Of a DNA stretch of 64,000 nt, positions 1 through 10,502 are shown in pieces. Numbering within the stretch: position 1 is the first letter of the stretch; each line of letters starts with the position of its first letter. The notes beneath the pieces are model-generated. The model saw only the letters and a list, made by a program, of their open reading frames with translations. It did not search any database and was not told the DNA's origin. The position numbers and the translations under genes were made by a program. The DNA is from Stomorhina lunata (Eukaryota; Arthropoda; Insecta; Diptera; Rhiniidae), in NCBI GenBank assembly GCA_933228675.1, contig OW121743.1:13859371-13923370 (forward strand). The letters run 5' to 3'.

Positions 1-932
1 GTCCCAGGGACTAATTTTCTATAGAAAACTAGTCCCAGGGACTAATTTTCTATAGAAAACTAGGCCCAGGGACTAATTTTCTATAGAAAACTAGGCCCAG
101 GGACTAATTTTCTATAGAAAACTAGTCCCAGGGACTAATTCTCTATAGAAAACTAGTCCCAGGGACTAATTCTCTATAGAAAACTAGTCCCAGGGACTAA
201 TTCTCTATAGAAAACTAGTCCCAGGGACTAATTCTCTATAGAAAACTAGTCCCAGGGACTAATTTTCTATAGAAAACTAGTCCAAGGGACTAATTTTCTA
301 TAGAAAACTAGTCCAAGGGACTAATTTTCTATAGAAAACTAGTCCAAGGGACTAATTTTCTATAGAAAACTAGTCCAAGGGACTAATTTTCTATAGAAAA
401 CTAGTCCAAGGGACTAATTTTCTATAGAAAACTAGTCCAAGGGACTAATTTTCTATAGAAAACTAGTCCAAGGGACTAATTTTCTATAGAAAACTAGTCC
501 CAGGGACTAACTTTCTATAGAAAACTAGTCCCAGGGACTAATTTTCTATAGAAAACTAGTCCCAGGGACTAATTTTCTATAGAAAATTAGTCCCAGGGAC
601 TAATTTTCTATAGAAAACTAGTCCCAGGGACTAATTTTCTATAGAAAACTAGTCCCAGGGACTAATTTTCTATAGAAAACTAGTCCCAGGGACTAATTTT
701 CTATAGAAAACTAGTCCCAGGGACTAATTTTCTATAAAAAACTAGTCCCAGGTACTCATTTTTTATAGAAAACTAGTCCCAGGGACTAATATTCTATAGA
801 AAACTAGTCCCAGGGACTAATTTTCTATAGAAAACTAGTCCCAGGGACTAATTTTCTATAGAAAACTAGTCCCAGGGACTAATTTTCTATAGAAAACTAG
901 TCCCAGGGACTAATTTTCTATAGAAAACTAGT
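1..932. repeat. 31-bp satellite array, subfamily A
   Basis: About 30 head-to-tail monomers with a constant 31-base step. Each monomer is the 14-base perfect palindrome TTTTCTATAGAAAA plus a 17-base box, CTAGTCCCAGGGACTAA, which contains an odd palindrome (TAGTCCC around a central A). Variants occur in blocks: AGTCCAAGG monomers at about 279-495, AGGCCCAGG at about 60-110 and ATTCTCTATAG at about 138-240. Such blocks suggest local unequal exchange or conversion. The array runs off the left edge of the window. Confidence 0.97.
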
Positions 933-1151
933 TGTCCCTGGGACTAGTTTTCTATGGAAAACTAGTCCAAGGGACTGATTTTCTATGGAAAACTAGTCCC
1001 CATTGACCACTTTTCTATAAAAAACTAGTCCCACCGAGCACTTTTCTATAGAAAACAGGTCCCACCGAACCACTTTTCTACAGAAATCTTGTCCCACCGA
1101 CCACTTTTCTATGGAAACTTAGTCCCAGAGACCGCTTTTCTATAGAAAACT
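933..1151. repeat. degenerate edge of subfamily A array
   Basis: Seven or so decayed 31-base units. The CTATAG core and TTTTCTATRGAAA are kept, but the 17-base box drifts to CCCACCGACCAC-like forms. The central A of the box palindrome changes to T at about 940, so the first edge monomer is effectively inverted. The gradient from uniform to diverged is typical of array edges. Confidence 0.9.
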
Positions 1152-1882
1152 TTAATACCATTAAAAGATTATCTTCTAATCTCCCTAGGTTTAGCACACA
1201 AAGAAAAGAACAAAGCCTCAAAGTATGCTTTAGCTTTAGCAAGCGAATTATAGATAAGGGATTTCTAAAGCCACTATATAAAGTTTTTGGCTTAAATCTG
1301 CTTGATTTTACCACATTAGTAAACTTTTTGTTAAAAATTTGAGTTCATAAAAGTTTATATTTTATTATCAGTAAATTATATTCTCAACATTAATATTAGC
1401 AGCCAATCACTCTCTTTTGTTGTAGCCAATTAAATTCAATTTTGATTTTTCTTGCCACAAGCAAAACCATAAAAAGTGATTGATTTTATTCGTTGCTGCT
1501 AGTAAAATGACAAAACATCAAATTTATAAATTATTCCCATGATAAAGAGTTTTTTTTTAACAATAAATTTATAAAAATATAAAGTTTTTTATAGCTTCTT
1601 TGGAAATATATGGAACAAGACAACATGATTTTTTTTGTTATGCCTACATTTGGGCGAAGAAGAATGACGTAAAATATCATCAGTGACTAGTAAAGAGACA
1701 GATGGAAAGATGAAAAATTGAGGGAAATTAAAAACATTTTTGAATAATAATAGTCACGTAGCTAAGGCCAATTTGTTAGAGTGATCATAAATAATTCATA
1801 CGAACTAAATAACTATTTATATGGTAATAAAAGGGATAAAGAATATCAAGAATAATTTATGAGAAAAGCTGGCATACCGGGT
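1152..1882. other. spacer with recurrent module A (1388-1780)
   Basis: No gene seen. A short open frame on the minus strand (1078-1314) runs into satellite and has no recognisable features. The dispersed motif GCCTCAAAGTATGCTTTAG lies at 1215-1233. From about 1480 to 1780 the sequence matches 62940-63085 plus 63868-64000 in the same orientation; the right-hand copy is split by a mobile element. From about 1388 to 1520 it also matches the reverse complement of 43955-44075, with CCAATCACT, AAAAGTGATTG and TTGCTGCTRGT conserved. Confidence 0.75.
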
Positions 1883-2379
1883 AGGAAGAGTTTTCTATAG
1901 AAAACTTTTCACTGGAAAGAGTTTTCTATAGAAAATTTTTACTTTAAAGAGTTTCGTGTATACAATTTTTCACTGGGAAGAGTTTTCTGTAGAATTTTTT
2001 TTTACTTGAAAGAGTTTTCTAAAGAAAATTTTTCACTGGGAAGAGATTTCTATAGAAAATATTTCACTGGGAAGAGTTTTCTATTGAAAATTTTTCACTG
2101 GGAAGAGTTTTCTATAGAAAATTGTTCACTAGGAAGAGTTTTCTATAAACAATTTTTCACTGGTAAGAGTTTTTTATAGAAAATTTTTCTCTGGGAAGAG
2201 TTTTCTATAGAAAATTTTTGTCTAGGAAGAGTTTTCTTTAGAAAATTTTTCACTGGGATGAGTTTTCTATGGAAAGTTTTTCACTTGGAAAAGTTTCCTA
2301 TAAAAATTTTTCAATGGGAAGAGTTTTCAATGAAAAATTTTTCACTGGGAAGAGTTTTCTATAAAAAAATTTTTCACTG
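1883..2379 (+). repeat. 31-bp satellite array, subfamily B
   Basis: About 16 monomers with a 31-base step. The 14-base palindrome TTTTCTATAGAAAA is followed by a 17-base box, TTTTTCACTGGGAAGAG. Many units carry point changes, so this array is older or less homogenised than subfamily A. The orientation is defined by the GGGAAGAG end of the variable box, which also occurs in subfamilies E and F around 42-46 kb. Confidence 0.95.
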
Positions 2380-2889
2380 CCATCATAATCATACTAAAAG
2401 CTCAAATCACATTTTGTTAGCAAGTAACAACAGCTGTTGATACAATTTTGAAAATTTTATGTTTGTTTAAATCTATTGTTATTTTATCTTACCTACCCAA
2501 ACCAAACGCTTGACATATAATCATCTATCAATAGATTGATGTCTACCTTTTACACGTTCCATCTAAGTAGGCTTTTGCCCCCTAAAAACAGGTTTTTCTT
2601 TGTATCTAGAAGAATTGTTGTGTTATGTCGTCAAGTTTGTTTCTATTTGTATAATTTTAAGTCTTAAACATCTCGTCTATACGAATTTGTAATACACCTA
2701 TTTGCTTTTATCTGAGGATACTTCAAAACACCTAAAGGTATGCTATTTATTTCCAAAATCATAAATTTGAACAGCATAAAATCCTTAAACAGTTTGCTTA
2801 ACAATAATAAATAGTCGGCAAGATTATGTTTAATGTTTTGTTAAGACAAACGTATTATCTTATCAGTTTCGGAAATATTTCAATTACAT
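2380..2889 (-). repeat. spacer with recurrent module B, inverted
   Basis: No gene seen. Positions about 2410-2690 match the reverse complement of 62140-62400 over most of their length. Shared landmarks include a CAACAGCTGTTG palindrome, GATAGATGATTA, CATGTCAAG and a run resembling AAGCCTACTTTTAGG. A third copy is at 46880-47200. The dispersed TATGC motif (CCTAAAGGTATGCTA) lies at 2731-2745. The rest of the spacer is AT-rich and featureless. Confidence 0.75.
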
Positions 2890-3860
2890 ATCATTCAGGG
2901 AAAAATATTTTTGAAAAATTTCATATAAAAATAGGAAATTTTTTAACAATTTAATATAAAAATAGGAAATTTTTGAAAAATTTCCTATAAAAATGGGAAA
3001 TTTTTGAAAAATTTTCTATAAAAATTGGAAATTTTTCAAAAATTTTCTTATAAAAATATGAAATTTTTAAAAAATTTCCTATCAAAATAGGAAATTTTTG
3101 AAAAACTACCTATAGAAATAGGAAATTTTTGAAAAATTTCCTATAAAAATAGGAAATTTTTGAAAAATTTCCTATAAAAATAGGAAATTTTTGAAAAATT
3201 TCCTATAAAAATAGGAAATTTTTGAAAAATTTCCTATAAAAATGGGAAATTTTTGAAAAATTTTCTATCAAAATAGTTCAATTTTTGAAAAATTTCCTAT
3301 AAAAATAGTTCAATTTTTGAAAAATTTCCTATAAAATAGGAAATTTTTGAAAAATTTCCTATAAAAATAGTTAAATTTTTGAAAAATTTCCTATAAAAAT
3401 AGTTCAATTTTTGAAAAATTTCCTATAAAAATAGTTCAATTTTTGAAAAATTTCCTATAAAAATAGTTCAATTTTTGAAAAATTTCCTGTAAAAATAGTT
3501 CAATTTTTGAAAAATTTCCTATAAAAATAGTTCAATTTTTGAAAAATTTCCTATAAAAATAGGAAATTTTTGAAAAATTTCCTATAAAAATAGGAAATTT
3601 TTGAAAAATTTCCTATAAAAATAGCAAATTTTTGAAAATTTTTCTATAAAAATAGGAAATTTTTGAAAAATTTCCTATAAAAATAGGAAATTTTTGAAAA
3701 ATTTCCTATAAAAATAGGAAATTTTTGAAAAATTTCCTATAAAAATAGGAAATTTTTGAAAAATTTCCTATAAAAATAGGAAATTTTTGAAATATCCTAT
3801 AAAAATAGGAAATTTTTGAAAAATTTCCTATTAAAATAGGAAAATTTTGACAAATTTCCT
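2890..3860 (+). repeat. 31-bp satellite array, subfamily C, plus orientation
   Basis: About 31 monomers of 31 bases. The unit is a hairpin of two ten-base arms, GGAAATTTTT and AAAAATTTCC, around a central G, joined by TATAAAAATA. The central G and the linker define orientation. A sub-block at about 3265-3545 carries AGTTCAATTTTTG in place of AGGAAATTTTTG, which breaks the hairpin arm. Edges are diverged. Confidence 0.97.
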
Positions 3861-4146
3861 TCAGAATTATTGTAACTCTAAATATTATTAGCCCTACATA
3901 TTTACACACCTGTTAACATTAATTGAGTGTTTCCAACATTAATTGAGAGCTTTCTACAGCACAAATAAAGAAACATATAGGATAACACATAATAAGGAAA
4001 AATAAGAAAAGAAAATTAAGAATGAAAGTAACAATTTAATATTGTTAAATGCAAATGTATTTAATTATTGTCATTGTCGGGCAAAAGTAAATAGTACAAT
4101 TACAATATGAACAACTAGAACAATTATGTAATATTAACAAGTAAGA
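3861..4146 (+). repeat. recurrent module C, left part
   Basis: Non-coding. About 3905-4140 matches the reverse complement of 9660-9880, sharing CATTAATTGAGTG, CACAAATAAAGA, ACACATAATAAGGAAA and GTCATTGTC followed by GGCAAAAGTAAATA. A shorter match is at 50740-50840. The module resumes after the mobile element that splits it at 4147-4880. Confidence 0.8.
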
Positions 4147-4880
4147 AAGTGCTATAGTCGGTCAAGCCCGACCATACGGTACCCTTCACCACTAAGGGAA
4201 AAGGTGTTCTTTTTCCTGTATAAAGACAAATATTTGCTAAATTTTGCCTTCATACAAACATATTCTCAAAATTTATACCTCGAAACTTAGCAAATTGATT
4301 ACAGTTTTTACAAAAATTATGTATGCAAAAAATAAACTTAAATTCTCATTATCTTCGGATTTACGAGCGTTTTAGTGAATTTTGTCTCATTTAGTGCGTT
4401 TTGAGAAAAGAGTTTGTATGGTAGCTATGGTCAAATGTGGACCGATTTCAACGAAATTTGGTACAGTTATTTAAGTTTACATAAGCAGTATTTATCTTAA
4501 ATTTCATGAAAAAATTATTGATTTTTGTGGCCAATATATCAATTCCGGGAAGTGGGACCTATGGGAGGTACCGTAAATAATACACCGATTTTGACGAATT
4601 TCAATAGCCATGGTTCCATTATCAGAAAAATGATCTGTGCAAAATTTTATCAAATTATCTTTAGAATTGCGACCTGTAGTTTGAATACAAGGTTTACATG
4701 CCAGCCAGCCAGCCGTCCAGCCAGCCAGACGGACGGACGGACATTGCTAAATCGACTCAGAAAGTGATTCTAAGCCTCTTGGTATACTAAAAGATGGGTC
4801 TAGGACAAATATTTCTATGCGTTACATACATCAGCACAAACTTATAATACCCTTTCCACCTATGGTGGTGAAGGGTATAA
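4147..4880 (+). mobile_element. DINE/mini-me-like (Helentron-type) non-autonomous element, full-length copy
   Basis: About 730 bp. The 5' end has an imperfect hairpin built on TAGTCGGTCAAGCCCGACCA (4155-4174). A perfect 13-base inverted repeat is seen: TACCCTTCACCAC at 4180-4192 and its complement at 4865-4877. A core of CCAGCCAGC and CGGACGGACGGAC microsatellite lies at about 4700-4742, followed by AAATCGACTCAGAAAGTG. No transposase is encoded. Subterminal inverted repeats, a GC-rich hairpin and a CGGA core fit fly DINE-1/mini-me elements; the family name is inferred. Module C sequence lies on both sides. An 80-residue open frame here is repeat-derived and is broken in other copies. Confidence 0.75.
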
Positions 4881-6581
4881 AAATAGAAAATGATACACCC
4901 TGAGGCAGTCGTACGTCGATATAAGAAACACAGAATTAACAAAAAACTTTAACTAATCCAAAAATTAGTCTTTAGAAATGATATTATTATCTTAGAAAAT
5001 GATAATATAAAACAATTGAGTATATAAATTTTAAAATAAATAATTGATTTTAGTGGACTCATTCGATAGGAATTTTTTGGTAGCCTGACTATCAGTACAA
5101 AAATGAATATATCTTTTGCATATCAAGTGGATTCGTGAGTTTATTCAACAAATTAAAACAAAATTTCTAAATTTGCTAAGGACGGAAATTTTAAAATACA
5201 AAGTCGATTAAAGTTCATTAAGTAAATTTAAGATTAATTAAAATTGAATTAACTAAAGTAAACCATTTAATAGAAATTCATGGAAATAATTTAGTTTTCA
5301 AATATTGATTTTTAATCATAGCTTATAATAATAAGATACGATAAGTAAGTTAATATTAGGTAAGTAGGTTTGAAAATTTTTTATTGAGCACTTTTTCTGC
5401 CTCAGCAAGTTTTTAGCAAAGACAATACAATATAAAGATTTTGTACTCCATACATTTTTTTTTGTCAAATGTGAAACAAAAGTGGATAAAGAACAATGAA
5501 AAACGCATTAACAAATCTACATTTCATGAGAACGTGTATTTGCCTTAGCTTTCTCCCATTAGAGAATCGTCTCCATTAGTTGTTTCCGAATTAGAGTAAA
5601 AGCGTTATACTCTCTTTTTTATGGGACTTTTCAAAACGACCATACGACAAATCAATGTATGGAAGTGTAAAATCTTTATATTATAGTGGCTTTTTTGCTA
5701 GTGTACTAAGTCTTCACTTTTTTAAGGCTTTCATTTAGTTTAATAAATTTACAGCTCAAGTTTATTAAAAAAGTTTAGGTTTACTAAAGTTTTTGGAGGC
5801 TATAACAAATCTGTCATTAATTTAATTATTGTTTTGTAAGAACTTACCCAAAAAAGTTATAATGTTGCTGGCATAAAACATATAAAAGTAGGTATGTCTG
5901 AAGAATTATATACATTTCCAAAGAAGAAAATGTTAATATCTAAACCTTTACCCTGGAGGCATATTATACTCCTCAACTTAGTATAAGTAATCTTTCAAAA
6001 AAGTATTAATATTTATTAATAACATACTAAACCAGAGATAAATCTTTTGTGAGAATAGTGGCATAATTCTAGATTTAATATTTTTGATATATTTATAATA
6101 ATAAGTTGACCGGAGACTCAGTGTTTCGACCACTTCCTCAGATTTTCCAACAACTTTGGTAAAAACTTAAATAGAGTTGGAACAATTTTCATGTAAACAA
6201 GAGTTTTTTCCAACATTTGAAGAAAGCAAAAAGTTCTAGTTTAACTAGAAATTTTATTAATAAGTTTAAAAGTTTGTTTCAAACAAAAAATTAATGAAAA
6301 ACTTTGTAAATATTTTTAATGAAATATTTACTCTCTCTTGTACTAGTAATCCAATTTTATTAAATTTATGATTTATTTTAAGAATTTCTATTTAAAACTA
6401 ATTTATTTCATTGAAAAGGCACGAAATCTTTTTTATTGATCTCCAAAGACTCGTGCCAGTAAAAAAAAGCTATTAAAAAATTTTATGTTTAAACAATTAA
6501 TCAATTGGTTAAACAATTAAATCTATGTATATAAAAAATCTAAAGAAATGAAACACTAAAAAATATATAATGTTGAAGATG
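4881..6581. other. spacer: right part of module C, then no recognised feature
   Basis: About 4885-4945 continues module C and matches the reverse complement of about 9575-9635 (GATACAC, GAGGCAGTC and CGATATAAGAAAC on the plus strand). From about 4950 to 6580 I see AT-rich sequence without open frames of note, RNA genes or clear repeats. Confidence 0.6.
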
Positions 6582-8217
6582 TACTATTTTTATAGGAAAT
6601 TTTTCAAAAATTTCCTATTTTTATAGGAATTCTTTTAAAAATTTCATATTTTTCAACGGAAATTTTTCAAAAATTTCATATTTTTCAAAAATTTCCCATT
6701 TTTTAAAGGAAAATTTTCAAAAATTTCCTATTTTTTTAAAGGAAATTTTTTAAAAATTTCCTATTTGTTAAAGGAAATTTTTCAAAAATTTCCTATTTTT
6801 TAAAGGAAATTTTTCAAAAATTTCCTATTTTTTAATGGAAATTTTTCAAAAATTTCCTATTTTTTAAAGGAAATTTTTCAAAAATTTCCTATTTTTTTAA
6901 GGAAAATTTTCAAAAATTTCTTATTTTTTAAAGGAAATTTTTCAAAAATTTGTATTTTTTAAAAGAAATTTTTCAAAAAATTCCTATTTTTTAACGGAAA
7001 TTTTTCAAAAATTTCCTATTTTTTAAAGGAAATTTTTAAAAAATTTCCTATTTTTTAAAGGAAATTTTTCAAAAATTTTTATAGGAAATTTTTCAAAAAT
7101 TTCCTATTTTTATAGGAAATTTTTCAAAAATTTCCTATTTTTATAGGAAATTTTTCAAAAATTTCCTATTTTTATAGGAAATTTTTCAAAAATTTTCTAT
7201 TTTTTTAGGAAATTTTTCAAAAATTTCCTATTTTTTTAGGAAATTTTTCAAAAATTTCCTATTTTTATAGGAAATTTTTCAAAAATTTCCTATCTTTATA
7301 GGAAATTTTTCAAAAATTTCCTATTTTTATAGGAAATTTTTCAAAAATTTCCTATTTTTATAGGAAATTTTTCAAAAATTTCCTTTTTTTATAGGAAATT
7401 TTTCAAAAATTTCCTATTTTTATAGGAAATTTTTCAAAAATTTCCTTTTTTTATAGGAAATTTTTCAAAAATTTCCTATTTTTATAGGAAATTTTTCAAA
7501 AATTTCCTATTTTTATAGGAAATTTTTCAAAAATTTCCTATTTTTATAGGAAATTTTTCAAAAATTTCCTATTTTTATAGGAAATTTTTCAAAAATTTCC
7601 TATTTTTATAGGAAATTTTTTAAAAATTTCCTATTTTTATAGGAAATTTTTCANNNNNNNNNNNNNNNNNNNNNNNNNNNNNNNNNNNNNNNNNNNNNNN
7701 NNNNNNNNNNNNNNNNNNNNNNNNNNNNNNNNNNNNNNNNNNNNNNNNNNNNNNNNNNNNNNNNNNNNNNNNNNNNNNNNNNNNNNNNNNNNNNNNNNNN
7801 NNNNNNNNNNNNNNNNNNNNNNNNNNNNNNNNNNNNNNNNNNNNNNNNNNNNNTTTTCAAAAATTTCCTATTTTTATAGGAAATTTTTCAAAAATTTCCT
7901 ATTTTTATAGGAAATTTTTCAAAAATTTCCTTTTTTTATAGGAAATTTTTCAAAAATTTCCTATTTTTATAGGAAATTTTTCAAAAATTTCCTTTTTTTA
8001 TAGGAAATTTTTCAAAAATTTCCTATTTTTATAGGAAATTTTTCAAAAATTTCCTATTTTTATAGGAAATTTTTCAAAAATTTCCTATTTTTATAGGAAA
8101 TTTTTCAAAAATTTCCTATTTTTATAGGAAATTTTTCAAAAATTTCCTATTTTTATAGGAAATTTTTTAAAAATTTCCTATTTTTATAGGAAATTTTTCA
8201 AAAATTTCCTATTTTTC
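6582..8217 (-). repeat. 31-bp satellite array, subfamily C, minus orientation
   Basis: Same 31-base unit as at 2890-3860 but on the opposite strand: central C in the hairpin and linker TATTTTTATA. The left part (6582-7080) is a distinct sub-block with TTTTTTAAAGG linkers; from 7080 the linker is mostly TATTTTTATAGG. It contains an assembly gap, and sequence on both sides of the gap is identical over 347 bases. The right end abuts a mobile element that lacks its own 5' end. Confidence 0.97.
7654..7853. other. assembly gap (200 N)
   Basis: Exactly 200 N inside the satellite, a round number that suggests a placeholder. Bases 7307-7653 are repeated base for base, including rare variants, at 7854-8200. 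Confidence 0.99.
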
Positions 8218-8950
8218 GTTTTCCTATGTTCGTTTTTGCTGAATAAAGACAAATATTTGCTAAATTTTTCCATCATACAAACATTTTCTCAAAACTTATA
8301 TATTTAAGCTGCTTCCGACATTTGGACTTATATGAGAGCTAGGGTCAAATGTGGACCGATTATCACACATTTGGTTACAGTTGTTACAAAAATTATGTAT
8401 GTAAAAAATAAACTTAAAATTCCCATTATCTTTAGATTTAAGAGCTTTTTACTGATTTTTGTCTCATTTATTGCGTTTTTAAAGAAAAGTTTGTATGGGA
8501 GCTATGGTCAAATGTGGACCGATTTTAAAATTTGGTACAGTGATTTTAATTGACATAGGCAGTATTTGGTTTAAATTTAAGAATAAAAATATTTATATTT
8601 GTGTCCAATATATCAATTCCGGGAAGTGGGACCTATGGGAGGTACCATAAATCATGGACCGATTTTGACGAATTTCAATAGCCATGGTCATATTATCAAA
8701 AAAATGATCTGTGCCAAATTTCATCAAATTATCTTTAGAATTGCGACCTGTAGATTGATCACAAAGTTTACTTGGGGGTCCAGCCAGACGGACGGACGGA
8801 CGGACGGACGGACATCGCTAAATCGACTCAGAAAGAGATTCTAAGCCTATATATACTAAAAGTTGGGTCTAAGACAAATATTTCCATGCGTTACATACAT
8901 CAGCAGAAATTTATAGTACCCTTTCCACCTATGGTGGTGAAGGGTATAAT
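8218..8950 (+). mobile_element. DINE/mini-me-like element, 5'-truncated copy at array edge
   Basis: Matches the copy at 4147-4880 from about 4205 onward: AAGACAAATATTTGCTAAAT, ATTCCGGGAAGTGGGACC, five CGGA units at about 8787-8810 and the 3' GGTGGTGAAGGGTATAA end. The 5' hairpin and the 5' 13-base subterminal repeat are missing. Their place is taken by the last monomers of the subfamily C satellite. Confidence 0.8.
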
Positions 8951-10502
8951 TAAATGGTTTTTAAATTAATTTAAGAAATTTTAATTTTAAATGTCATAAT
9001 TTCTGCGCGCATCGCGTAGAATCATTAACGCTAACGGATTTTACATTCACTAAGCTCCCTTAATAGAACCCTCCCCCCAAAAAAAAAAAAAAAATTACTG
9101 TGCAATCAAAAATTTGTTTGTTTTTTTTTAACTCCGAAAATAAAAACTATTTGATTTTAACCCATAAATTTATATTGTATGTTTTTTAACAAATTATGTT
9201 TTAATTAAAAAAAAAATGTAAATCAATTGAATAAATTTTTGTTTTTATTGGAAAAACTACAGGGAATTTATTGAAAACAAATGAATTATTTTTGTTTAAA
9301 ATTAATTAAAGCAAATTAATTTTTAATATCAAATAAAATAGATAATTTAAAAGGTTTTATTTTAATAAATTGAATCATTTATTTTATGATACATATGCGG
9401 CAGCTAATAAAAGAGGCTCTTTGAGAATATCATTGAGAATATTTGATTGAGATACAGTGAAACATAGATATAATGAATTTAACATAATAATTTACATCAA
9501 AAACTTTATTTTTCATATTCTGTTCTAAGTTGTAACATTAAAAGTATTTAAATTTGGAATGTTTTCATGACTTTGTTACTTCTGAGTTTCTTATATCGTG
9601 GTATGACTGTCTCAAAGTGTATCATTTTCTAGCTTTGATTTAACATTTCTGTTCTAGTTGTTCATTTTTTAATTGTATTATTTACTTTTGCCTGACAATG
9701 ACATTAATTTAATACATTTATATTTAACAATATGAAGTTGTTACTTCCATCCTCAATTTTCTTTTATTATATTTCCTTATTATGTGTTTTCCCATATTTG
9801 TCTTTATTTGTGCGGTTAGAAACACAGAAGCACGTGGCGTCCTGGGGAAGGAGAAGCACTCAATTAATGTCAACAAGTATGTAGATATTTATGAATGAAT
9901 TATAATTAAAGATAGGTAGTCCATACCACCAGGAGCCGAAGACTTTTTCTAATTTTCTTAAATAAATCGGTCATGTCGTTATTACTTTTATAAAATCCGA
10001 AGAGAAGGCATTAGAGAATTTCTTGTACAGAAGGTCTTATTTATAGTTTTGGTTTAAAATCTAAATTTTAAGAACACGAAAATCTCATGACAATTACTGA
10101 ACTTGAAGAAAAAACATTTGAAGAGGCCTTTTACATCTGGTCTTATTGTTGTGGTTTCATAAGAGATTGCCCTAAATGTTTTCCTTAGTAGCTACTTAAT
10201 GATTCATCTATCAATATCAATGTAAGCGATAAGCAAGTGTAGGGAATATTAGGGGGGTAAAAGGGGACTTGAATTAAAACATTAATGTGAAACCTGACAC
10301 TTGAATTCACACATGGAAAAATTATAATTAAAAGACTTGGCAGTAAATGGCAGAAAAATAGGAAAATAATGAAATTGTAAGTAAGACAGACAATTTATTA
10401 GCAAGAGAGAAAATAAAATATTTATTAGAAGAAAACAGCTATAAATAAGGATATAAAGCGAAGTAAGTGAAAGTTAAATTGAAGACAATTTGTAGCAAAT
10501 AG
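8951..10502. other. spacer with inverted module C (about 9575-9890)
   Basis: No gene seen. About 9575-9890, read on the minus strand, matches 3905-4140 followed directly by 4885-4945. This copy lacks the mobile element present in the first copy and serves as its empty site. A poly-A run is at about 9077-9094. The rest is AT-rich and unrecognised. Confidence 0.7.

Noticed and set aside
1..932. CRISPR-like array (palindromic repeat plus intervening 17-base box)
   Set aside because: The intervening boxes are identical within an array, the context is eukaryotic, and no cas genes are present.
3706..3909. Phe/Lys/Ile-rich frames in 31-bp arrays (also 13776-14006, 15322-15609, 51624-51857)
   Set aside because: 31-bp units read through three frames to give a 31-residue periodic product by composition alone; no gene structure.
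4525..4767. Similar 80-residue frames in element copies at 4525-4767 and 8599-8844
   Set aside because: They are alike because the elements are alike. The corresponding frame is shifted or broken in the copies at 22893-23193 and 63088-63862, and the end of the product is the translated CGGA microsatellite.
7651..7860. Open frame spanning the run of N
   Set aside because: It consists of undetermined bases.
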